64,000 bases of DNA, from the NCBI GenBank assembly GCA_033398695.1, contig CM065802.1, positions 167,519,965 through 167,583,964 on the forward strand, written 5' to 3'. The DNA comes from Orobanche coerulescens (Eukaryota; Streptophyta; Magnoliopsida; Lamiales; Orobanchaceae). The position numbers and the translations under genes are program-made. Position 1 is the first letter of the stretch; each line of letters begins with the position of its first letter. Below the pieces are notes generated by a model that ran no database searches, was not told the origin of the DNA, and saw only the letters and a list, made by a program, of their open reading frames with translations. This document shows positions 21,215 through 30,994 of the stretch, in pieces.

Positions 21215-22196
21215 TGTGGTATTTAGTAACATTAAAATTGAGTGCAGCTATAACATGCTGATCCTGAATGGAGTCGAGGAGAGCGTACGCGTCATCTGGA
21301 ATAGCGTCGTTCCAAAATGTAATAATGAAAGGCCTGCAACTAAAACCATTTTGGCATGGAGATTAGTATATATATTTTTTTCATTTGATATTAGGTATAT
21401 AGTAAGGGGAGGATGATTGGTTCGTACGCTTCATCTACTGCAACATATTCACGCAGTGTGTTTTCTCTGCCTCTTGATGAAACATATCTGGGTTCGCGCC
21501 TGCTTATTATAACAGCAACAGTACTTGTGAGTTGGGCGAGAAAAATGAATTACGTACTTTGTTAATTTATTGTGGTGCAAATAAATATTTTAAGGCAGGG
21601 GCTAAAATACAGGTGCAGTAAGATGTCTGAATAGTTACTTACTTATAAGTGTCCTTGTCCCTATTAAACTATGAAAACCGTCGTAACGTGTAAAAACAGG
21701 AGCCAGCGCGGAAGAAACAAACGCTTTCTTTTCAGTTGGCAGAATTGCTATTTTAGCACTGATTATCCATTGGTAGTTGTTATTGACCAGAGGATTTTCG
21801 AAGTCTCGTTTGACAGGCCGCACCAGCGCATTTGATATAAGATAAGTTTCATCAATGGTGAAACAATTTTTCAGCAGTTCGACATCGGATCTGTAGAGCA
21901 TTTCCTCAACTTTATTTCCCTATTTCAGACATGTTGCAGACGTATGGGATTATGAGATGTGGAAAAATATTTGGAAGAAGTAGGTTTCGATATAAGTAAA
22001 TATAGTAATAGCAAGATATAAGCGAGAAAAAGCTGACCTGTTCATCTGCGAGGAGCAATTTTTGGAATCTAATAGGGGTAGTTTGTGATGATGTTCGAGG
22101 GCTTGTTTTATTGAGAATGCAAACTTTGGTAGTCCAGTTTTTCATATCAGGAGTGATGTTGTTGACAGAATATAATTTGGGCTCCATTCGCTGCAT
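21215..22196 (-). pseudogene. RPA-like protein of the Helitron, N-terminal exons
   Basis: Exon 1 starts at ATG 22196 (or 22187) and reads ITPDMKNWTTKVCILNK, the first strand of the RPA70 DNA-binding fold, to a donor at 22037 after LLADEQ. Exon 2 (21919-21643) continues GNKVEEML and TYLISNALV. Exon 3 (about 21499-21428) gives GRENTLREYVAVDEA. Exon 4 (21333-21215) gives ITFWNDAIPDDAYALLD and ALNFNVTKY before donor GTAATA. Exon 4 joins in phase to the exon at 11433 on the far side of element B, so that 9.4-kb retroelement lies wholly in an intron. The exon 2/3 junction does not fit a simple phase, so either a boundary is wrong or a small shift is present. The gene follows the helicase, as in other plant RPA-bearing Helitrons. 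Confidence 0.72.
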
Positions 22197-22360
22197 ATAA
22201 ATTACAATGCAAATTGCAGATGGTACTGAAATAAAAAACTCATAGAGGAAGTATTTGGCAGAAAATAAAAGCAGCCTCATTCTATCATTAAAACACATCA
22301 TAAAGTTTTCTGATAAAATCAGATTTATATCAGGTCTGTTAACAGATTTATAAGACTGCT
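22149..22360 (-). repeat. Helicase/RPA junction repeat, left copy (212 bp)
   Basis: This segment matches 30783-30994 almost exactly. It covers the helicase 3' flank and the first codons of the RPA gene. It is followed by a short piece of helicase motif VI (CAGCTGCCTTTCTTG at 22361-22375) that continues across element C at 30761-30782. With element C removed, this is a 249-bp direct duplication. Confidence 0.85.
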
Positions 22361-22370
22361 CAGCTGCCTT

Positions 22371-22375
22371 TCTTG
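22371..22375. repeat. Target-site duplication TCTTG, left of element C
   Basis: TCTTG precedes the 5' LTR and recurs at 30756-30760 after the 3' LTR. A perfect 5-bp duplication marks a single, intact integration event. Confidence 0.9.
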
Positions 22376-24435
22376 TGTAATACCCGTAATTTTGTTTCCC
22401 GGAAATTTTCTATTTTTGGCGGAAGTCCGTTTTTGACAACTTTCTTGGGACCGTTTCGTCATCCCGAGAATGATTAATTCTACACTTTTTGTCATCCGAG
22501 TTCGTTTCGGTATCGTTCTGTTGAATTCCGTGTTCTTTAGCGACTTTTCCATGTATGAGTTCGACTTTGTCAAATCACCGTAAATTCTTGGAAACTCCAA
22601 AAATTCCGAATCTTTGCAGTATTATAAAGCATCGAGTTAGCTTCCCAATGGTTCAAACGGTGAGTCAATCGGAGTCCAGACGAGGGAGTTATGGTCGAAA
22701 TAGCTAAGTCACTCTCATTTTCCAGATTCGGCCAAAACCGCCTGTACCCGGTGCCGCGGCACACCTGGGCTGAGCCGCGGCACACTGCCGAGCCCTGGGA
22801 GTGAATTTTGGGCCTGTTCCGCGGCACACATATACTGAGCCGCGGCACACATGACAGATTACCCCTATATCTGCGTTTTTTGTGCGATTCAACCGATACT
22901 TTTCCCATTTCTTCACTTGGGCACGAGAGAGGAGGTTTGAGAGGAAGATGTTTCTTCACCTATCACTTGAGTGTGTGATTTCTCGTCATCTCTTTTCGAT
23001 TGTGAAGCTCGGATCATCGATCTATCGCGTGCTCTTCGAATCCTAGTGCTTGGATCTTCAAGAGGTAATTTCTTCAACATCTCGGATTTCGATTTTGTAT
23101 TGGGTAATGATGTTTTGGATGTTAAAATCATGGGGTATGAAGTGATATACGCATGATTATGGACTTGTTGGAGTATTCATCGGATTGTTGAAAGATTATT
23201 CAAGAACACTTCGAATTTTGTATTGGAAATTGGGGATTTTGTTTGACTTCATCCTTTTAATCCGTAGTAATTTAGATTAGTGATGGATTGATGATTATTT
23301 AGGTGTACTCTATCATTTCCATCGTTATTCCACGGTTGGATTGTATTGGTTTGTCGTTTTGGTTGAGTTATTAGTCGACGCCTTGAAGGTGTCCGACAAA
23401 AGGTCTAAGAGGGGGGGTTTTGTGCGTTGTACGATTATTATTCATCGTACGATTGTTGATTTATCATTGATATGACTTAGGGACGAAATCCTTGTGAAGA
23501 ACTCAAGTCGGAACCCTTCCGTTCGTTGTCTTCTTCGTGGTTCAAGCTTCCCGGTCGAACCGTGTTCTTCGGGATCTTCGGTAACGTTTATTAAGGCAAG
23601 TATACATTTATGATTGTACGTTCTCGACTTTGAAAGTATGAAATATTGATGGTATGATTATTTCTAGCCACTCCGGGACGGGCCTATGGTCCTCTGAGGG
23701 TTTCGTAGCCTCTGGTGCGATTCCATGGTTGATATGAACGAACCGTTTCTACGGCATTCATATGAAATAATGTTGGCATGTAATGAACGAACCGTTTTGA
23801 CGGCATTCCTACATGTAACGGCGTATGATATGAACGAACCGTTTTTACGGCATTCACATACGTCTTGAGATTTTAGTCATTCCGGAATACTAGTCTTAAA
23901 TTGATGAATTGACGGATGTTGATGAATTGACGGATATTGATGAATTGACGGATTACATTTACTTTATTGTCGAGGAGTATTATGTTTCATATTGTTATAC
24001 TTGCACTAGCTATTCGACGGCTAACCCCTTTATGGGGGAAATACGTTTCATGTATTTCAGGTTCCAGGAGAGCGATGACAGATGCACCGGGTCGGCATGA
24101 AGATGATGGGCAAGTGTGATACTGTGTCTTGTCTCCGGTTATTTTCTTGGATTCCTCCATTCAGTGTTGTTGTACTGGAATGGATTTTAAATACTCGAGT
24201 AATGTATTTTCAGTTTCCTTGATGTTCCGGCCTGTGTTGCCGAGGTATTGATTTGTGTGGTGATGTATATGGTTTCATTGGTTATGGTTTTGAATACCAT
24301 TTGTATCGTCTTTCTTTCCATTGTATGTAGACCTTCTCGGTCAAGTTTATAGTTTCCGCGTATGTTTAGCCTTGTGGGTCCCACGGCGGGGCTCACGGCG
24401 CTGTAATATACCCTGAATAACTTGGGGGTGTTACA
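22376..24435 (+). repeat. LTR C, 5' copy (2060 bp)
   Basis: It starts TGTAATACCCG and ends GGGGGTGTTACA. It contains the CCGCGGCAC pairs (22751-22850), a TATA-like CTATATC near 22865, a possible splice donor AGAGGTAATT (about 23062), three GAACGAACCGTTT..ACGGCATTC repeats (23752-23865), three 18-bp GATGAATTGACGGAT repeats (about 23904-23953), a possible acceptor TTTCAGGT (about 24056), the 3' stem-loop (24374-24396) and a terminal pairing (24402-24435). Confidence 0.92.
22751..22850 (+). promoter_or_regulatory. Two palindrome pairs (CCGCGGCAC) in 5' LTR C
   Basis: CCGCGG occurs at 22754 and 22775, then at 22819 and 22840: two pairs, each with 21-bp spacing. A TATA-like CTATATC follows about 15 bp after the last copy. 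One copy has a substitution (TTCCGCGG) not present in the 3' LTR. Confidence 0.72.
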
Positions 24436-24440
24436 GAATA

Positions 24441-24452
24441 TGGTATCGGAGC
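24441..24452 (+). other. Primer-binding site of element C
   Basis: TGGTATCGGAGC is one mismatch from the initiator tRNA-Met complement TGGTATCAGAGC. It lies 5 bases after the LTR. Confidence 0.85.
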
Positions 24453-24678
24453 TTAAGTTTATGGATACCTAGGCTGTCGGTCTTTCGGGTCGATTGAGTC
24501 GGCATTTGCCCACAGTATCACTACTCTGCCATCATCACAGTGCGACCGGTACTTGTAAGTCCTCTCACTCTTCTTGTATTCTTCTTAATCGTTTCGTTTA
24601 TAGCTTGGTATTCTTGGGAATTGGTCACTTCGAGAAGGTGCGATTCGGATTATACTTACGCACGTGTGTGCCTTTCAG

Positions 24679-24757
24679 AATGTTGGCTGAAAGTAGGAAG
24701 AATCGTGGCCGTGGTCACGGACGTGAACTCTTCCCTGAGATTTTGTTAAGTTGCTAA
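24679..24757 (+). pseudogene. gag N-terminal fragment of element C
   Basis: A frame opens at ATG 24679 with MLAESRKNRGRGHGREL, an Arg/Gly-rich head like those of Tekay gag proteins, and stops at 24757. The gag domain does not follow. The rest to 24930 is non-coding and leads into a polypurine tract. Confidence 0.5.
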
Positions 24758-24929
24758 TTACGATAATGGTGTGTATCGGTATTATGTTGAGACTTTGTTT
24801 AGGAGTCGCATGCTAGTATCGCGGGAGATCTTCGACTTCGCAGACTTGTAAGTATGTTGTTCGAATTATTCGATAATTCTTGGTGAAATTGAATTCCCGT
24901 TGAAATGTTGTTTGTACGAGTGATTGTAA

Positions 24930-24965
24930 GTTTCGAGGACGAAACTTATTTTAAGGGGGGTAGAG
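24930..24965 (+). other. Pre-PPT stem-loop and polypurine tract before LTR D
   Basis: AAGTTTCG/CGAAACTT with a short loop is followed by TTTTAAGGGGGGTAGAG abutting LTR D. This is the 3' signal of a second Ty3 element inside element C. Confidence 0.85.
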
Positions 24966-25162
24966 TGTAATACCCCGATTTTTCGGATATATTTTTTTTC
25001 GTTTATATATTGGATATCGTGGATGGTTAATTATGCTCGAGGACGTTGTGAACGTATGACAATATTATTGAATTGAGTATATGTATTGATTTTGCCGTAT
25101 GCTCGTATTTGGTATGTCATGACTTTGGACAAGAATTGTTGAAATTGGCTAAGTATGGAATT

Positions 25163-25551
25163 ATTACGTACGTTAATAAGGTGAGATTACGTACGTAAGA
25201 TTGGCATGGTTACGTACGTTAAGGCTAAGGTATTACGTACGTAACGAAGGCATCGGACAGAACCGAGTCCTGGTCGGCAGGTGGGACCCTGTTTCGGCAA
25301 CTTTCGGCGGAGGATGTTGACAGGCGAGTCAACGTACGTGTTACGTACGTTATACAGGACGTGTTACGTACGTAACACAACCATTGTACTGTAGCAAGTC
25401 AACTGGTATATTACGTACGTTTTATGGTATGGGTTACGTACGTAATGGACTGCACGGAATGAGACAGTGAGTTAGTTACGTACGTTATGGATTTTGGATT
25501 TCGTACGATAAAGTTGTTACGTACGTTAAGAAAGGACACTTACGTACGTAA
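25163..25551 (+). promoter_or_regulatory. Paired TTACGTACGTAA array in LTR D
   Basis: Twelve copies of ACGTACGT lie at about 25163, 25188, 25210, 25233, 25332, 25341, 25364, 25411, 25433, 25476, 25517 and 25540, with a variant (TTTCGTACGATA) at 25499. Most form pairs 22-25 bp apart. The first member usually ends GTTA and the second GTAA, so each pair is also an inverted repeat (TTACGTACGT...ACGTACGTAA). TACGTA is an ACGT-core site of the type bound by plant bZIP factors. A TATA box follows 12 bp after the array. Confidence 0.8.
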
Positions 25552-25562
25552 TGAGAGTGCAA

Positions 25563-25572
25563 TTTATATATT
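25563..25572 (+). promoter_or_regulatory. TATA box of LTR D
   Basis: TTTATATATTG lies 12 bp after the last TTACGTACGTAA, in the expected place for the LTR core promoter. Transcription would start some 25-35 bp downstream. Confidence 0.6.
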
Positions 25573-26336
25573 GAAGTGTTGCCTTTCATTTCTCTCACGA
25601 TCCTTTGAGATATTTCTCTCCAAAACTCGTCCCTCTTTACTTTTAAGAGTGTTTTAAACACTTTTAACATGATTGTGAGCTTGGAATCATGGAATTAGAG
25701 CTTGGTTATGGAACCATTGTTGATTCTTGAAGTGATTTCTTGTGTTATCCATATTCTATGAGGTTTATGTTGAAGGAAGATAATGATATGTTTTGAATAT
25801 GTTGTTTATGATTATGGAATCATAGAGATCTTGATGTTCTTGAGGCCATATGATGACTATGATGATTTAATGATTCTTGGAATGGAGTTCAATTATTCTT
25901 TCTTCGTGGTTCGTCCATACAAGGTAATCCTCGTATCCCTTTGATAGTGGCTCATTTTTTTTTCTTTTTGGATTACTACTTGGGAGGGAGTATGTTGGGA
26001 ATCGTGTATTTTGATGTTCGTCCTATTTCAATGAAAATACATAAATTGGACTGTAATTTTATCCGCTGCGTGAGTATTTTTGAAATGGATTTTGGTATTT
26101 TGCCAACGGAAATTTTATTTTGTAAAACCGACTCCCTAAACTGAGTTTTGGCATTTTTAACCTTGATCGTTTTGACGGTACTTGGAAAATTATTTTTTTT
26201 AGTATTTGAAAAATATTACCGTCATCGGTCTTTTTGGCATTTCTGAAATAACGTGGAAAATTGTGCTTAGCCTGGTATATCCTTGTGAGAAGGGTTTACG
26301 GCGTGTAATATTCCCAGGAGGATCTCGGGTGTTACA

Positions 26337-28663
26337 ATCATGGTACCATGTGATAATGTTATACGAGATTTATTGGAATTGTAATAAGAGATTTCGAATG
26401 TTGATATGATTATGGAGATCTTCTTCATATGATGATAAGGGTTTGTGGCGATTCTTGAGATTGTAGGGATGACATGATGAAGAAAATGGTAACATGGAGA
26501 TATATACCTCGGATATGTTGTTCTGAACTTGATTTCGGATATTTCATGTCCTTGAAGAACTCTTGAATTATACGAGGTGATGAAAATTTTTAAGAAGTGT
26601 TGATGTTTTGAAAATGAATATGGAATATTCATATCTAGAGCTAAACTATGTGTTGGAAATAATATTCGTATAGGAATACGAATGTGATTATGAGTTTGAT
26701 GAGACTATTATTCATCTCTGAATTTGGAAGCCCATACGTATGGAGCAAATATTCAAATCGAATGATTGGATTGTTTGATAAACTTTTTAATATGATTATC
26801 TATTGTTTTGAACCAGTCGGATGATTCGAATTGATAACGGTCATAAGTAAATTTTAACGATGGATTTATGAGAAGGGAACCTTGTCAATTCGTATTTAAG
26901 AATTGAGTTTGGAACATTTAGACCCTTATTATTGGTCCGAATTGGTTCTGATATGATCATCATATTTCACTCGCATTGTGACAGGATTTGTAAGTGTCTC
27001 GAGTTGGATTGTTCGGGACCGTGATTAGTCGAGATATGGTGAATCGATTGTGTTCGTTGTTTGTTGTTATTGATATTGGTCGTCATCGAACCGGTTGATT
27101 ATCAATCCTTCGTTTTACAGTAAGATATGATGTTTGATCATAGATTATGACTTTTGTGTTGCGGTTAAGGTTGAAGGGTTCGTAGATTAACTTGGTCGAG
27201 ACTCGTAAGACGAAATCGACTGAATTGGTAACAGTTCGTTGTATTGATATCGAGGCAAGTTTTATACTCGTACTAATCAATGAGACTAATGTTATTGTGT
27301 AGGCGTACGAATGTGTGTATCAATTCGGGACTTGGCCTCTTTATGATTGTATTGATATCAGGGGATTGGTTGACACGACGCCCGTCGGCAAATTATGCCA
27401 AATGTTACTGTTGGTTGTAAATGGCCGGTTCAAGGCACTACGATACTTGTTAGTAAAGTTGCTGTCGATAGCCGGTTCGCGGTATCGATGTATCGATTAT
27501 TATTGTTCGCGATTAATGTCGTTCTGAGACATCGTTGAATCTTTGTTGTCGAATTGGAACTGTTGCTATGATGTTGCGTTAACCGAATTGGGACGTTTGA
27601 TATATCCTTTTGTCATCTCCATTTCGGTGGTCGGTTTAAGACACCGGGACATCTATTCTATCATATCATTGATTATCGATTGACCGTTCTAAGGCAATCG
27701 AGGTATTGAATTGGGATTATCGAAGATAATTCCCATCCGTTGTCAAAGATATTCTCACCCATTGTATCGTTGTTATCAATTGGCCATTCTACGGTAATCG
27801 AAGTATTGAAGTGGGACTGTCGAGGAGAGGTCCCATCCGTTGAAATATTATTGTCGTGTTGGCCGACTCAAGGCAGCACACTATTATTCTTGTGAACTCG
27901 ATAATTTTGTGATCGTTGAGGGTTGAGGATTTCCCGAATTGTAATGTTGTGATTATTGCCGTGTTAATCGGTCCTTAGGGAATTCTGATCCCAGGATGGT
28001 TGTTTTGAATATCGTTGGTCGTGTCGATCTTTCATTATTCGTGTGTCATCGTTCACTTGGTGAGTCGTACGATCCGTATTGGATGTTTTATCCCTTGAGT
28101 TTCGTTGTCATGTTGTATCGTGGCATATCTGGAATCATGTCTGCGTGCCGATTGGTTATGTGTAGGATTTTTAGCCAGGCACTCGATGGTCATGCGTGGA
28201 TGTTTCCGCATTGGACCGTGCACACGAGACGTATTTCTTGAGGCTAATTAAGTACATTGTCACACGTATATTCTGGATTCCGTATACGGGGTGGACATGT
28301 GCACGGACACATTTCCGGATCGGGCGTACTGTGATGTCCCTCTTGAGCTTTATTGATTGATCGTTCGTAGTCCATGTTGTATTGGGTATGTCCGACAGTC
28401 AGGTTGTCTTCTTTGAGATCTGTATTGTGATGATTTACAGCTTTGGGCTGTTCGGCTTTCAGGCCATTGTGATGTATCAGTATTTCCGTTGGAGCCTTCG
28501 GGCATTGTGAATTCGTATCTTTTTCGGCATTGGTTTGGTTTACCTTCGGGCAATGTATTGTTGTGTTCTATATTGATGATTCGCCGTTTGGGCGTAAGTT
28601 TCGGTTTTTGTGCATCTCGTTGAGTTTTTCCTGGCGAAATATTTCTTCTCCCTGCCTGTTTTA
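26337..28663 (+). other. Non-coding interior of element C right of LTR D
   Basis: No open coding region was found. From about 27250 the DNA follows the right half of LTR B in order: GGCAAGTTTTATACT, GGACTTGGCCTCTTTATG, GGCAAATTATGCCAAATGTTA, GCCGGTTC and GGCAATCGAGGTATTGAA. It is diverged and lacks the 34-bp minisatellite. It appears to be a degraded LTR B-like segment captured in this element. Confidence 0.55.
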
Positions 28664-28699
28664 AGTTTCGGGACGAAACTTCTTTTAAGGAGGGTAGAA
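28664..28699 (+). other. Pre-PPT stem-loop and polypurine tract of element C
   Basis: AAGTTTCG/CGAAACTT, then TTTTAAGGAGGGTAGAA, directly before the 3' LTR. Confidence 0.85.
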
Positions 28700-30755
28700 T
28701 GTAATACCCGTAATTTTGTTTCCCGGAAATTTTCTATTTTTGGCGGAAGTCCGTTTTTGACAACTTTCTTGGGACCGTTTCGTCATCCCGAGAATGATTA
28801 ATTCTACACTTTTTGTCATCCGAGTTCGTTTCGGTATCGTTCTGTTGAATTCCGTGTTCTTTAGCGACTTTTCCACGTATGAGTTCGACTTTGTCAAATC
28901 ACCGTAAATTCTTGGAAACTCCAAAAATTCCGAATCTTTGCAATATTATAAAGCATCGAGTTAGCTTCCCAATGGTTCAAACGGTGAGTCAATCGGAGTC
29001 CAGACGAGGGAGTTATGGTCGAAATAGCTAAGTCACTCTCATTTTCCAGATTCGGCCAAAACCGCCTGTACCCGGTGCCGCGGCACACCTGGGCTGAGCC
29101 GCGGCACACTGCCGAGCCCTGGGAGCGAATTTTGGGCCTGTGCCGCGGCACACATATACTGAGCCGCGGCACACATGACAGATTACCCCTATATCTGCGT
29201 TTTTTGTGCGATTCAACCGATACTTTTCCCATTTCTTCACTTGGGCACGAGAGAGGAGGTTTGAGAGGAAGATGTTTCTTCACCTATCACTTGAGTGTGT
29301 GATTTCTCTTCATCTCTTTTCGATTGTGAAGCTCGGATCATCGATCTATCGCGTGCTCTTCGAATCATAGTGCTTGGATCTTCAAGAGGTAATTTCTTCA
29401 ACATCTCGGATTTCGATTTTGTATTGGGTAATGATGTTTTGGATGTTAAAATCATGGGGTATGAAGTGATATACGCATGATTATGGACTTGTTGGAGTAT
29501 TCATCGGATTGTTGAAAGATTATTCAAGAACACTTCGAATTTTGTATTGGAAATTGGGGATTTTGTTTGACTTCATCCTTTTAATCCGTAGTAATTTAGA
29601 TTAGTGATGGATTGATGATTATTTAGGTGTACTCTATCATTTCCATCGTTATTCCACGGTTGGATTGTATTGGTTTGTCGTTTTGGTTGAGTTATTAGTC
29701 GACGCCTTGAAGGTGTCCGACAAAAGGTCTAAGAGGGGGGGTTTTGTGCGTTGTACGATTATTATTCATCGTACGATTGTTGATTTATCATTGATATGAC
29801 TTAGGGACGAAATCCTTGTGAAGAACTCAAGTCGAACCCTTCCGCTCGTCTTCTTCGTGGTTCAAGCTTCCCGGTCGAACCGTGTTCTTCGGGATCTTCG
29901 GTAACGTTTATTAAGGCAAGTATACATTTATGATTGTACGTTCTCGACTTTGAAAGTATGAAATATTGATGGTATGATTATTTCTAGCCACTCCGGGACG
30001 GGCCTATGGTCCTCTGAGGGTTTCGTAGCCTCTGGTGCGATTCCATGGTTGATATGAACGAACCGTTTCTACGGCATTCATATGAAATAATGTTGGCATG
30101 TAATGAACGAACCGTTTTGACGGCATTCCTACATGTAACGGCGTATGATATGAACGAACCGTTTATACGGCATTCACATACGTCTTGAGATTTTAGTCAT
30201 TCCGGAATACTAGTCTTAAATTGATGAATTGACGGATATTGATGAATTGACGGATATTGATGAATTGACGGATTACATTTACTTTATTGTCGAGGAGTAT
30301 TATGTTTCATATTGTTATACTTGCACAAGCTATTCGACAGCTAACCCCTTTATGGGGGAAATACGTTTCATGTATTTCAGGTTCCAGGAGAGCGGACAGA
30401 CGGGTACCGGGTCGGCATGAAGATGATGGGCAAGTGTGATACTGTGTCTTGTCTCCGGTTATTTTCTTGGATTCCTCCATTCAGTGTTGTTGTACTGGAA
30501 TGGATTTTAAATACTCGAGTATTGTATTTTCAGTTTCCTTGATGTTCCGGCCTGTGTTGCCGAGGTATTGATTTGTGTGGTGATGTATATGGTTTCATTG
30601 GTTATGGTTTTGAATACCATTTGTATCGTCTTTCTTTCCATTGTATGTAGACCTTCTCGGTCAAGTTTATAGTTTCCGCGTATGTTTAGCCTTGTGGGTC
30701 CCACGGCGGGGCTCACGGCGCTGTAATATACCCTGAATAACTTGGGGGTGTTACA
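28700..30755 (+). repeat. LTR C, 3' copy (2056 bp)
   Basis: It is nearly identical to 22376-24435. Its CCGCGGCAC pairs are at 29075-29174. It is followed by TCTTG (30756-30760), the target duplication, then by Helitron DNA. Confidence 0.93.
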
Positions 30756-30782
30756 TCTTGCTCGAGAAAGGGTGACATAGAG

Positions 30783-30994
30783 AGGAGTGATGTTGTTGAC
30801 AGAATATAATTTGGGCTCCATTCGCTGCATATAAATTACAATGCAAATTGCAGATGGTACTGAAACAAAAAACTCATAGAGGAGGTATTTGGCAGAAAAG
30901 AAAAGCAACCTCATTCTATCATTAAAACACATCATAAAGTTTTCTGATAAAATCAGATTTATATCAGGTCTGTTAACAGATTTATAAGACTGCT
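30783..30994 (-). repeat. Helicase/RPA junction repeat, right copy (212 bp)
   Basis: This is the partner of 22149-22360. It holds the helicase stop (30982) and flank plus the first 16 or so RPA codons (MQRMEPKLYSVNNITP on the minus strand). Here they run into a helicase motif fragment (LYVTLSRAR) instead of the rest of RPA. It is therefore a dead-end copy of the RPA start. Confidence 0.8.

Larger units (their letters stand above)
24966..26336 (+). repeat. LTR D inside element C (1371 bp)
   Basis: It begins TGTAATACCCCG after a polypurine tract and ends CGGGTGTTACA. It has the shared 3' stem-loop (26275-26299) and terminal pairing (26304-26336). After it, TGGTACCATGTG (26340-26351) is a weak match to a primer-binding site. 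It holds the TTACGTACGTAA array and a good TATA box. Its sequence is unlike LTRs A, B, C and E except for the common end structures. Confidence 0.85.
22376..30755 (+). mobile_element. Ty3 Tekay-type element C with a chimeric interior (8.4 kb)
   Basis: Near-identical LTRs (2060 and 2056 bp; I count roughly fifteen differences by eye) and a perfect TCTTG duplication show a recent insertion. The 4.3-kb interior has a primer-binding site and a gag start but no pol. It contains a complete foreign LTR (D, 24966-26336) and a stretch resembling LTR B (27250-28640). It is non-autonomous and chimeric. Confidence 0.9.

Noticed and set aside
25163..25551. CRISPR-like look of short repeats with spacers
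   Set aside because: The repeats are 10-12 bp palindromes with irregular spacing, inside a plant LTR with TATA box and polypurine tract. There are no cas genes and the context is nuclear.
27996..28241. 81-codon frame in the interior of element C
   Set aside because: The surrounding DNA aligns with the non-coding right half of LTR B; no Ty3 protein motif is present.
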